Shown here one piece after another: positions 1 through 5,291 of a stretch of DNA of 10,462 nt. The stretch is from assembly GCA_944393295.1 (NCBI GenBank), contig CALXZR010000040.1:1-10462 (forward strand), read 5' to 3'. The position numbers and the translations under genes are program-made. This DNA comes from an uncultured Clostridia bacterium (GTDB lineage Bacteria; Bacillota_A; Clostridia; TANB77; CAG-508). Each line of letters opens with the position of its first letter. The stretch's first letter is position 1. The notes beneath the pieces are model-generated. The model was not told the origin of the DNA. It worked only from the letters and a program-made list of their open reading frames with translations, and did no database searches.

Positions 1-89
1 TTAATCAACCACCATAAAAACGGAATACTTAAAAAAATTATTATATTTGCAATAATTGTACCAATACTAGATAAAATTAATTCTAACAT
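1..89 (-). CDS. N-terminal fragment of a membrane protein, possibly CPBP-family intramembrane protease
   Basis: Read on the minus strand, an ATG at 89-87 follows a GGAGTG ribosome site (about 97-102) and stays open for 29 codons to the window edge, so only the N-terminus is present. The peptide is almost entirely hydrophobic, a first membrane segment, and ends in IPFLWWLI. The IPF-W-WLI pattern at the end of the first helix resembles the start of clostridial CPBP-family (CAAX-protease-like) proteins, but the catalytic motifs would lie outside the window, so the family is only a guess. A TATAAT (145-150, minus) about 56 bp upstream of the start is a plausible -10 box, without a convincing -35 partner. 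Confidence 0.5.
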   Translation of the reverse strand, partial: MLELILSSIGTIIANIIIFLSIPFLWWLI

Positions 90-320
90 TTATTATTCAC
101 TCCTTTTAACTTATAAATTACTATTTATCTAATAAATTATATTAATTATAACATAATTTATAAAATTAAACACTATTAATATAAAAGGTAAAAATCATTT
201 TTTGACTATACAGAAGTTCTTATGATTTTTTATCGTTTTATAAAATTAAATTAAATTCATTAGTTTTATTAATGTTCAATACTTTAAATATTTTTTATCA
301 TTATTCATTGATATTTATTG

Positions 321-538
321 TTAGTCCAGCATTACTTTTTTATTATATATTTCAAAAACTCCTGCATCTATTGGTATTACTATATTATATAGATTTTATT
401 TAGTCCAGCACAAGTCCAGCATTAACAAATAACGATGAAAAGTGATGAAAGGTTTTGAAAAGTGATAAAAGCGTTTATTCTCTAAGGGTATATTCATTTT
501 TACTTACAGTTTCAAGGAATATACCATAACTGGACTTA
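321..538. repeat. Dispersed TAGTCCAGC repeats downstream of tRNA-Leu
   Basis: TTAGTCCAGCATTA occurs at 321-334, TTAGTCCAGCA at 400-410 and AAGTCCAGCATTA at 412-424, the last two in tandem with 12-bp spacing. An inverted copy, CTGGACTTA, lies at 530-538. These G/C-containing words stand out in a region that is otherwise almost only A and T. Short arm-type repeats of this kind flank core sites of tyrosine recombinases, and the setting just past a tRNA 3' end fits. No recombinase gene is present, so the role is inferred. Confidence 0.45.
436..466. repeat. 11-bp direct repeat TGAAAAGTGAT, period 20 bp
   Basis: Two perfect copies of TGAAAAGTGAT lie at 436-446 and 456-466, exactly 20 bp apart start to start, which puts them on the same face of the helix. 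A partial third copy (GATGAAAGG) sits between them. The spacing suggests protein-binding half sites rather than chance, but no partner is identified. Confidence 0.45.
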
Positions 539-551
539 CTCTCTTTGTCAA
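523..551 (-). promoter_or_regulatory. Possible minus-strand promoter beyond the tRNA terminator
   Basis: On the minus strand TTGACA (551-546) is followed after 17 bp by TATGGT (528-523). The -35 is perfect and the -10 matches four of six positions. It lies downstream of the tRNA-Leu terminator and would transcribe the repeat region, including the inverted repeat 487-525. No gene follows closely, so it could serve a small RNA, belong to a decayed element, or be chance. Confidence 0.3.
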
Positions 552-572
552 AATTCAGCAAACCCTACAGGC

Positions 573-607
573 AAAAGAAAAAGCCGAGATTTTTATATCT
601 CGACTTT
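573..607 (-). terminator. Intrinsic terminator of tRNA-Leu
   Basis: On the minus strand, immediately after the tRNA CCA end, a hairpin forms between 597-606 and 581-590 (ten pairs including one G-U, six-base loop), followed by a U-rich run. The arms are GTCGAGAT-type and ATCTCGGC-type. This ends the single-gene tRNA transcript. Confidence 0.85.
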
Positions 608-690
608 TGGTGCGGTAGAGAGGACTTGAACCCCCACGGTCTCCCACTAGATCCTAAGTCTAGCGCGTCTGCCAGTTCCGCCACTACCGC
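608..690 (-). tRNA. tRNA-Leu, anticodon UAG
   Basis: The minus strand folds as a class II tRNA. The seven-pair acceptor stem GCGGTAG / CTACCGC is perfect, the anticodon stem CTAGA / TCTAG encloses loop CTTAGGA, and a variable arm precedes a T-loop TTCAAGT. The anticodon is UAG (654-656 on the plus strand), which reads CUA and other CUN leucine codons. Discriminator A and CCA are encoded (611 to 608). The gene stands alone between its own promoter and terminator. Confidence 0.96.
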
Positions 691-710
691 GTATTCAATT
701 GACATTATTT

Positions 711-739
711 ATCTTAGCACAATCGACTTGCATTGTCAA
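711..739 (-). promoter_or_regulatory. Promoter of tRNA-Leu
   Basis: On the minus strand a perfect TTGACA -35 (739-734) is followed by a 17-bp spacer and TAAGAT -10 (716-711), about 20 bp upstream of the mature tRNA 5' end. This is a strong housekeeping-type promoter, as expected for a stable RNA gene. Confidence 0.85.
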
Positions 740-850
740 GATAAAATTTTGAAAATAAGATATTATTTTTTACCATATTTAAATAAAAACGTATACAAAT
801 CTAGGATATTTTATTGCAAATATGTTGATAATAAAATAAGCAGTATAGTG

Positions 851-879
851 TTGATAATTAATTTTTATTATGATACAAT
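851..879 (+). promoter_or_regulatory. Promoter of the phosphatidyltransferase-BrkB operon
   Basis: TTGATA (851-856), a 17-bp spacer and TACAAT (874-879) match the housekeeping consensus at five of six positions each. The expected transcript start is near 886, giving a leader of about 65 bases before the ATG at 952. Confidence 0.7.
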
Positions 880-951
880 TCAGAAAAATTAGAATTATAT
901 ATTTTAGAAACTTATCAGGTAGTTTGTATATAAGGTAAAAGGTGAGAAAAA

Positions 952-1545
952 ATGGATTATAAGATGGAATTTAAAAATGTATTTAAAGATATAGCTAGTA
1001 AAGATAAGGAAAAGATAAGAAAACAAATACCAAATCTATTAACTTTAATAAGAGGAACTTTAGCACCTATATTAATGATTGTGGCAACTATTACAAATAA
1101 AATAGAACTAGCCTTTATTATAATATTAATTTCAGCCCTTACAGATTGCATAGATGGTTGGTATGCTAGAAAATATAATGTAGTTAGTGAGTTTGGTGCA
1201 ACTTTAGATACAATATGCGATAAACTTTTTATTTTGTTTGTTATACTGCCAATTTTTTCACTTGCTAAAAAAATGTTTATAACTGTGTTATTTTTTGAAA
1301 TATTAATTAGTATTATTAATATATATTCAAAAATAAAAGGAAATAAGCCAAAATCTAGTTTACTGGGAAAAGCAAAAACTGTAGTATTAGATTTTTCTGT
1401 ACTATTATGTTATTTGAGTTACTTGCTTCCTATAAAAGAAGATATAATTTATTTTTGTTTATATTTAACTATGATTATGCAAATAATAACTATAATAGGC
1501 TATATAAAAGATTATATAGTTCAAACAAAGAAAAGTGAAATATAA
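952..1545 (+). CDS. CDP-alcohol phosphatidyltransferase family membrane protein
   Basis: Integral membrane enzyme of the family that swaps CMP on a CDP-activated lipid for an alcohol, as in phosphatidylglycerophosphate or cardiolipin synthesis. The full family signature D-x2-DG-x2-AR-x8-G-x3-D-x3-D is present: D65, D68, G69, A72, R73, G82, D86, D90. It begins at the end of one membrane segment and is followed by further hydrophobic helices, for a usual total length of 197 residues. A charged extension of about 25 residues precedes the PNLLTLIR motif that normally starts PgsA-like proteins. The ATG at 952 follows AGGTGAG with good spacing. Which alcohol it uses (glycerol phosphate, inositol phosphate, phosphatidylglycerol) cannot be told, so no gene symbol is given. 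It shares an operon with the BrkB-type gene 24 bp downstream. Confidence 0.9.
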   Translation: MDYKMEFKNVFKDIASKDKEKIRKQIPNLLTLIRGTLAPILMIVATITNKIELAFIIILISALTDCIDGWYARKYNVVSEFGATLDTICDKLFILFVILPIFSLAKKMFITVLFFEILISIINIYSKIKGNKPKSSLLGKAKTVVLDFSVLLCYLSYLLPIKEDIIYFCLYLTMIMQIITIIGYIKDYIVQTKKSEI

Positions 1546-1569
1546 TTTTAAGATTATTAAAGGTGTATT

Positions 1570-2415
1570 ATGAAAAATCTTAAATTAACGAAACTTTATA
1601 AAAATATAGAAAAATTATTAAAAAATATGAGTCAAGATCGTATTAGCGAATACTCAGCTCAATGTTCATATTACACTATATTATCATTTATACCATTTAT
1701 TATTTTACTAATAACATTAATTCAATATACTAAAATAGAACCTCAAACGTTATTTGATGTAATTTCCAGAATTATTCCAGAAAATATGAATGATATTATT
1801 ATGGGAATAATTCAAGAGGTATATTCTAAATCAATAGGTACAATTTCAATTTCAATTATATTTATAATATGGTCTGCAGGAAAAGGCTTTTTTGCACTAA
1901 CAAAAGGTTTGCAAGCAGTGTATCATACTTCTGAGAAAAAACAAAATTCATATATTTATTTAAGAATAAAAGTTTTTTTAGAAACAATTTTATTTATATT
2001 TTTAATAGTAATAGGATTAATAATTTTAGTTTTTGGTAATAGTCTAAAAGACATTATTCAAGAGCGTTTTGGAGGCTTTAAAAATTATAATTTAATTTCA
2101 GATATAGTTACAAAAATTGGAATTGTTTTAGCAACTATTATAATATTTTTACTATTATATAAATTTATGCCAAACCATAAAGTTTCGTTTAAAAGTCAAA
2201 TTTTCGGTTCTTTATTTGGTGGTATATCACTTAATATTATATCCTTTGTTTTTTCAAAATACTTATACATTTTTAAAGGTTTTTCCATAACCTATGGAAG
2301 TCTCACAACTTTAATGCTTATAATGATGTGGACATATTCTTGCTTTTATGCAGTTTTTTTAGGAGCAGAATTAAATAAATTACTAAATTCGCTTAAGGAA
2401 AATTTTATACATTGA
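1570..2415 (+). CDS. YihY/virulence factor BrkB family membrane protein
   Basis: A 281-residue polytopic membrane protein with about six hydrophobic segments (near residues 34-52, 90-110, 136-157, 182-199, 206-228 and 243-267). Family hallmarks are visible: the SAQCSYYTILSFIPF segment near the N-terminus, the MPNHKVSFKSQIFGSLFGG segment (200-218), and the C-terminal YGSLTTLMLIMMW followed by FLGAELN (242-269). Length is normal for the family. The molecular role is unsettled; the old name 'ribonuclease BN' came from a misassignment and should not be used. The ATG at 1570 follows AAAGGTG. It is co-transcribed with the upstream phosphatidyltransferase. Its stop codon overlaps the -35 box proposed for the next operon, and no terminator is visible between them, so some read-through is likely. 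Confidence 0.88.
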   Translation: MKNLKLTKLYKNIEKLLKNMSQDRISEYSAQCSYYTILSFIPFIILLITLIQYTKIEPQTLFDVISRIIPENMNDIIMGIIQEVYSKSIGTISISIIFIIWSAGKGFFALTKGLQAVYHTSEKKQNSYIYLRIKVFLETILFIFLIVIGLIILVFGNSLKDIIQERFGGFKNYNLISDIVTKIGIVLATIIIFLLLYKFMPNHKVSFKSQIFGSLFGGISLNIISFVFSKYLYIFKGFSITYGSLTTLMLIMMWTYSCFYAVFLGAELNKLLNSLKENFIH

Positions 2416-2440
2416 TTATTATTACTTTTTATGATATATT
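2412..2440 (+). promoter_or_regulatory. Promoter of the redox operon (extended -10)
   Basis: TTGATT (2412-2417), a 17-bp spacer and TATATT (2435-2440) preceded by TGA, which supplies the TG of an extended -10 element. The -35 overlaps the stop codon of the upstream BrkB-type gene. A TATAAT at 2458-2463 lies too close to the start codon and lacks a -35. Confidence 0.55.
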
Positions 2441-2476
2441 CTACTAAGTCAATAGTCTATAATAATGGAGAGGTTT

Positions 2477-3130
2477 ATGCAATATATAATTACTTTTTTA
2501 GAAGGCATAATTTCATTTATTTCACCATGTATGTTGCCAATGTTACCTATATATATATCTTATTTTTCTGGAAATGCAGATAAAAAAAATACAGCTTTAG
2601 TTAGGTCAATAGCATTTGTAATAGGGTTTACGTTAATTTTTTGTGTATTAGGTATATTTGCTGGTACAATAGGAAAAATTTTGAATCAATATCAAAATAT
2701 TGTAAATATTGTTTGTGGAATAATTGTAGTTATATTTGGACTAAATTATTTAGAAATAATACATTTACCGTTATTTAAAGGTATAAATAAAAAGCAAAAT
2801 ATTAAAGATATATTTTCTGCATTTTTATTTGGAATTATTTTTTCTATTAATTTAACACCTTGTATAGGAGCTTTTTTAGGCTCAGCACTTATGATGGCAT
2901 CAGTATCAGAAACTGCAATTCAAGGAATGGTTTTATTACTAGCATATTCTTTAGGATTAGGAATACCTTTTATAATTTCAGCAGTTTTATTAGAAAAATT
3001 AAATAAAACTTTTGATTTTATAAAAAAGCACTATAATATTATTAATAATATATGTGGTATATTTTTAATAATTGTAGGAATTTTAATTATGTTTGGAATT
3101 ATGAATAAAGTAATTTATTTTGGAGTGTGA
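2477..3130 (+). CDS. ccdA: CcdA-type cytochrome c biogenesis / thiol-disulfide transmembrane electron carrier
   Basis: Membrane protein of the CcdA/DsbD transmembrane family, which takes electrons from cytoplasmic thioredoxin and passes them through a cysteine pair to thiol proteins outside the membrane. Both conserved cysteines are in their family contexts: SPCMLP (Cys18) in the first helix and TPCIGA (Cys129) in the fourth. About six membrane segments and 217 residues fit the single-domain CcdA type. An upstream in-frame ATG at 2465 has no ribosome site and would overlap the GGAGAGG (2467-2473); that sequence instead serves the ATG at 2477. The TGA stop lies between the ribosome site and GTG start of the next gene, so translation is probably coupled. 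The neighbouring TlpA-like, FTR-like and thioredoxin genes are its natural partners. Confidence 0.9.
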   Translation: MQYIITFLEGIISFISPCMLPMLPIYISYFSGNADKKNTALVRSIAFVIGFTLIFCVLGIFAGTIGKILNQYQNIVNIVCGIIVVIFGLNYLEIIHLPLFKGINKKQNIKDIFSAFLFGIIFSINLTPCIGAFLGSALMMASVSETAIQGMVLLLAYSLGLGIPFIISAVLLEKLNKTFDFIKKHYNIINNICGIFLIIVGILIMFGIMNKVIYFGV

Positions 3131-3134
3131 TAAA

Positions 3135-3732
3135 GTGGGAAAATATAAAAGTATTATAGTATATAGCTTAATATTAATAGTTTTGATTTTATTTTCTACT
3201 ATAGGATATAAATATTTATCAAAAGAAAATTCTCCTCAAGAATTACAATTAAATAATGTTGCAAATATTAGTACTAATGAAATTTCAGAAACAAAAGAAG
3301 TTGCTAAAGATTTTACTGTACTAAATAAGGCACGGAGAAGAGGTAAAGCTATCTAGCTATTTTGGAAAGCCTATTATACTTAATTTCTGGGCAACATGGT
3401 GTGGACCTTGTAAATCTGAGCTTCCATATTTTGATTTAGCTTATCAAAAATACAATGAAAAAATAGAATTTTTAATGGTAAATTTAACAGACGGATATAG
3501 TGATACTATAGATAAAGTAAATAGTTTTATTAGTGAAGGAAATTATAGTTTTCCAGTTTATTTTGATACTGAATCAAATGCAGCAGATGCATATAATATA
3601 TATTCAATTCCTGAAACATTTTTTATAGATGCTAGTGGAAACATTGTTGCTTCATATACTGGAAGTTTAACAGAAGCAAATTTAGAAAATTATATTCAGT
3701 ATTTAATAGGAGGTGCAAACGATGGAAATTAG
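3135..3732 (+). pseudogene. TlpA/ResA-type membrane-anchored thioredoxin, frameshifted by one inserted base
   Basis: Two open frames together encode one protein. The first runs from GTG 3135 (ribosome site GGAG at 3122-3125, inside the end of ccdA) and has a membrane anchor at about residues 5-25 and a linker, but stops at TAG 3354. Reading AAGGCACGG (3327-3335) as AAGGACGG, that is dropping C3331, restores NKDGEEVKLSSYFGKPI and runs straight into WCGPC (codons 3397-3411, Cys89 and Cys92 of the restored protein) and a cis-proline SIPETFF (Pro159). The restored length of 198 residues is normal for extracytoplasmic TlpA/ResA reductases that receive electrons from CcdA. As written, the product is an anchor without a catalytic domain. 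The inserted C is not in a homopolymer; it could be a real mutation or a sequence error. The restored stop overlaps the next gene by 11 bases. Confidence 0.85.
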
Positions 3733-3919
3733 ATTAAATGAAGATAAAGAATTAGTAAAGAAAATTAAAGAAGGATTAAAAAACAAAGGTGGTTACTGTC
3801 CTTGTAGATTAGAAAAAACTGAAGATAATAAATGCATGTGCAAAGAATTTAGAGATCAAATAAAAGATCCAAATTTCGAAGGATATTGCCATTGTATGCT
3901 TTACTATAAATCAAAATAG
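3722..3919 (+). CDS. Ferredoxin:thioredoxin reductase catalytic (beta) subunit-like Fe-S protein
   Basis: A 65-residue cytoplasmic protein with the three Cys-X-Cys motifs of the FTR catalytic family: GYCPCR (Cys26, Cys28), CMCKEF (Cys38, Cys40) and GYCHCMLYYK (Cys56, Cys58). In plant FTR four of the six cysteines hold a [4Fe-4S] cluster and two form the disulfide that reduces thioredoxin. By that pattern Cys26, 38, 40 and 56 would be ligands and Cys28-Cys58 the active pair. It is much shorter than plant FTR, has shorter first spacing (CPC-x9-CMC-x15-CHC), and no variable alpha subunit is nearby. The ATG at 3722 is chosen over the in-frame GTG at 3713 because AGGAGG (3708-3713) sits eight bases upstream. 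Thioredoxin follows 12 bp downstream, the expected substrate. The actual electron donor is inferred, not shown. Confidence 0.88.
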   Translation: MEIRLNEDKELVKKIKEGLKNKGGYCPCRLEKTEDNKCMCKEFRDQIKDPNFEGYCHCMLYYKSK

Positions 3920-3931
3920 GAGGAAAAAGAA

Positions 3932-4240
3932 ATGATTAATTTAACAAGTGAAAATTTTGAAAAAGAGGTATTAAAATCAGAAAAACCAGTTTTAGTAGAT
4001 TTTTGGGCAACATGGTGTGGACCTTGTAAAATGATAGCTCCAATTGTAGAAGAGATTGCAAAGGAACATGAAGAAGATCTTAAAGTAGGAAAAGTAAATG
4101 TAGATGAAGCTGCTGATTTAGCTATTAAATATGATGTAGTAAGTATTCCTACATTGGTTTTATTTAGAAACGGAAAAGTTACAGCTACAATTGTAGGGTA
4201 TCGTGAAAAAGAAGAACTTGAAAGTTTTATTAATTCATAA
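3932..4240 (+). CDS. trxA: Thioredoxin
   Basis: A 102-residue cytoplasmic thioredoxin, full family length. The active site WCGPC is at residues 28-32 (Cys29, Cys32), the buried acid is Asp23 in VDFWATW, and the cis-proline is Pro73 in SIPTLVLF. There is no signal peptide. AGGAGG lies eight to nine bases before the ATG. The gene follows the FTR-like gene by 12 bp in the operon that also encodes CcdA and the TlpA-like protein, so it is probably the cytoplasmic hub that receives electrons from the FTR-like protein and passes them to CcdA as well as to ordinary targets. Its active-site DNA shares a 27-bp perfect identity with the upstream tlpA-like gene (3388-3414 against 4004-4030). Confidence 0.96.
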   Translation: MINLTSENFEKEVLKSEKPVLVDFWATWCGPCKMIAPIVEEIAKEHEEDLKVGKVNVDEAADLAIKYDVVSIPTLVLFRNGKVTATIVGYREKEELESFINS

Positions 4241-4306
4241 AGTAAATATGAATAAACTTTTCTGATTTGTAAAGAATAAAATTATTCTAAATTAGAGGAG
4301 GTCTTT

Positions 4307-4438
4307 ATGAGATATAAAGGTGAAAAAAATACTACCAAATATGGGGAATTTATTTGTTCATATCACAATTGGCTTCCAATAGATAAGCAAAAAGAGATAG
4401 CTAAGAAGTTAGCCAATGTAACTAAAAAGAAAAAATAA
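4307..4438 (+). CDS. Small 43-residue protein of unknown function
   Basis: An ATG at 4307 follows a near-perfect GAGGAGG ribosome site (about 4295-4301) and opens a frame of 43 codons ending in TAA at 4436-4438, just before a hairpin. The peptide starts MRYKGEKNTTKYGEF, contains a single cysteine within CSYHNW (Cys17), a likely short amphipathic helix DKQKEIAKKLANVT, and ends in a run of four lysines. It is soluble and basic, with no signal or membrane segment. I do not recognise a family. Its place 66 bp after trxA, without a visible terminator between, suggests it is the last gene of the redox operon. The strong ribosome site is the main reason to call it a real gene. Confidence 0.65.
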   Translation: MRYKGEKNTTKYGEFICSYHNWLPIDKQKEIAKKLANVTKKKK

Positions 4439-4442
4439 ATTT

Positions 4443-4482
4443 ATATACCAGCTTTATTTCTATATAGCTGGTATATTGCTTA
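4443..4482 (+). terminator. Hairpin ending the redox operon
   Basis: An 11-pair perfect stem ATATACCAGCT (4443-4453) / AGCTGGTATAT (4466-4476) with a 12-base loop, followed by TGCTTAAT. It starts four bases after the small gene's stop codon. The downstream T tract is poor, so termination may be partial. Confidence 0.6.
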
Positions 4483-4515
4483 ATAAAAAATTTTTATACT
4501 ATGAAGTCAAATTTA

Positions 4516-4544
4516 TTGAATTTTATAAAACTATATATTATTAT
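4516..4544 (+). promoter_or_regulatory. Possible promoter of the MgtC-flavoprotein operon
   Basis: TTGAAT (4516-4521), a 17-bp spacer and TATTAT (4539-4544), about 33 bp upstream of the MgtC start. The context is so AT-rich that chance matches are common, but the position right after the preceding hairpin fits. Confidence 0.45.
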
Positions 4545-4577
4545 ATAAAAATACATAAAGATAAAGGAGAGTAATGA

Positions 4578-5270
4578 ATGGAATGGATAGAAAACTTAAT
4601 TTCAAATTTGGGGCAAATAGATGCCGTGGTGTTAATTTTTAGATTATTACTAGTTGTAATTTTAGCTGGATTAATAGGATGGGAAAGAGAATCTTGGAAT
4701 AAACCAGCAGGACTAAGAACTCACGTGTTGCTAGGAATAAGTGCCGTTTTAATAGCTTATTTGGGAGTACAAATTAATGAAGAAACAGGAGCAGATGCAA
4801 CAAGAATACCGGCACAACTTTTATCTGGAATTGGTTTTTTAGGTGCAGGTACAATTTTAAGAGAAGGCTTTAATGTAAAAGGACTTACAACTGCAGCATC
4901 TTTACTAACAGTAACTTGCATAGGTTTGTGTATAGGTTTTGGAGCTTATATTACTGCTATTATAGCAACATTTATTGTATATATAATATTATCTTATTCA
5001 CATCTTATTTCAGATAATTTAGGAAAGTTTACAAATGTAAAATTTGAAATTTCTTGCGATAATCCAAAAGAGATTATTAATGATGTTAAGGAAATTTTTG
5101 AAGAAAATGAAATAGACATATTAAAATTAAATATACATAATAATGGAAGAAAATCTTATTTAGAATTAGATGGAAAAAGTCCTTCAAAATTAAATAAGAA
5201 TGCAATAATTTCAAAAATTATGTCCATACAAGAAGTTACAGGAGTAAATGATATAGAATTTGATAAATAG
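4578..5270 (+). CDS. MgtC/SapB family membrane protein
   Basis: A 230-residue inner-membrane protein. Hallmark segments are present in order: GLIGWERE (31-38), KPAGLRTHVL (42-51), LLSGIGFLGAGTI (81-93) and VKGLTTAASLL (100-110), then two more hydrophobic helices to about residue 140. The C-terminal part (about 153-228) is soluble with alternating beta and helix character, like the ACT-like domain of longer MgtC proteins. Family members are tied to magnesium limitation and membrane energetics, but are not proven transporters. The ATG at 4578 has AAGGAGAG upstream; an ATG four bases earlier is out of frame. It is 21 bp upstream of the GltD-like gene and probably co-transcribed. I see no magnesium riboswitch in the roughly 95 bases before it. 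Confidence 0.92.
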   Translation: MEWIENLISNLGQIDAVVLIFRLLLVVILAGLIGWERESWNKPAGLRTHVLLGISAVLIAYLGVQINEETGADATRIPAQLLSGIGFLGAGTILREGFNVKGLTTAASLLTVTCIGLCIGFGAYITAIIATFIVYIILSYSHLISDNLGKFTNVKFEISCDNPKEIINDVKEIFEENEIDILKLNIHNNGRKSYLELDGKSPSKLNKNAIISKIMSIQEVTGVNDIEFDK

Positions 5271-5291
5271 ATTATAAATAAGGAGCAAAAA

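Larger units (their letters stand above)
90..607. other. Gene-free, very AT-rich stretch with short repeats
   Basis: No convincing protein gene lies between the start of the left-edge gene and the tRNA-Leu terminator. Positions 90-320 are featureless AT-rich DNA apart from the leader of the left-edge gene. Positions 320-540 hold short direct repeats (AGTCCAGC-type and TGAAAAGTGAT), an inverted repeat GGTATATTC (487-495) / GAATATACC (517-525), and a possible minus-strand promoter. I see no integrase remnant and no second copy of the tRNA 3' end here. Confidence 0.6.

Noticed and set aside
545..892. Open frame of 115 codons on the plus strand
   Set aside because: It runs antisense through tRNA-Leu; the CGREDLNPHGLPLDPKS-type peptide is the usual false translation of an antisense tRNA-Leu. 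It has no ribosome site.
957..1151. Open frame on the minus strand within the phosphatidyltransferase gene
   Set aside because: It lies antisense to the catalytic-motif region of a clear family member, with no separate expression signals.
1570..2415. Ribonuclease BN annotation
   Set aside because: The name is a historical misassignment for this membrane family; no nuclease motif is present.
2465..2476. Upstream ATG start for CcdA
   Set aside because: No ribosome site upstream, and the four extra codons are the ribosome site of the better start at 2477.
3324..3356. Programmed ribosomal frameshift in the TlpA-like gene
   Set aside because: No slippery run, no stop at the shift point and no stimulatory structure is apparent; a simple inserted base explains it.
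4273..4288. AGAATAA / TTATTCT inverted repeat after trxA as a terminator
   Set aside because: The loop would be two bases, the stem is almost all A-T, and no T tract follows.
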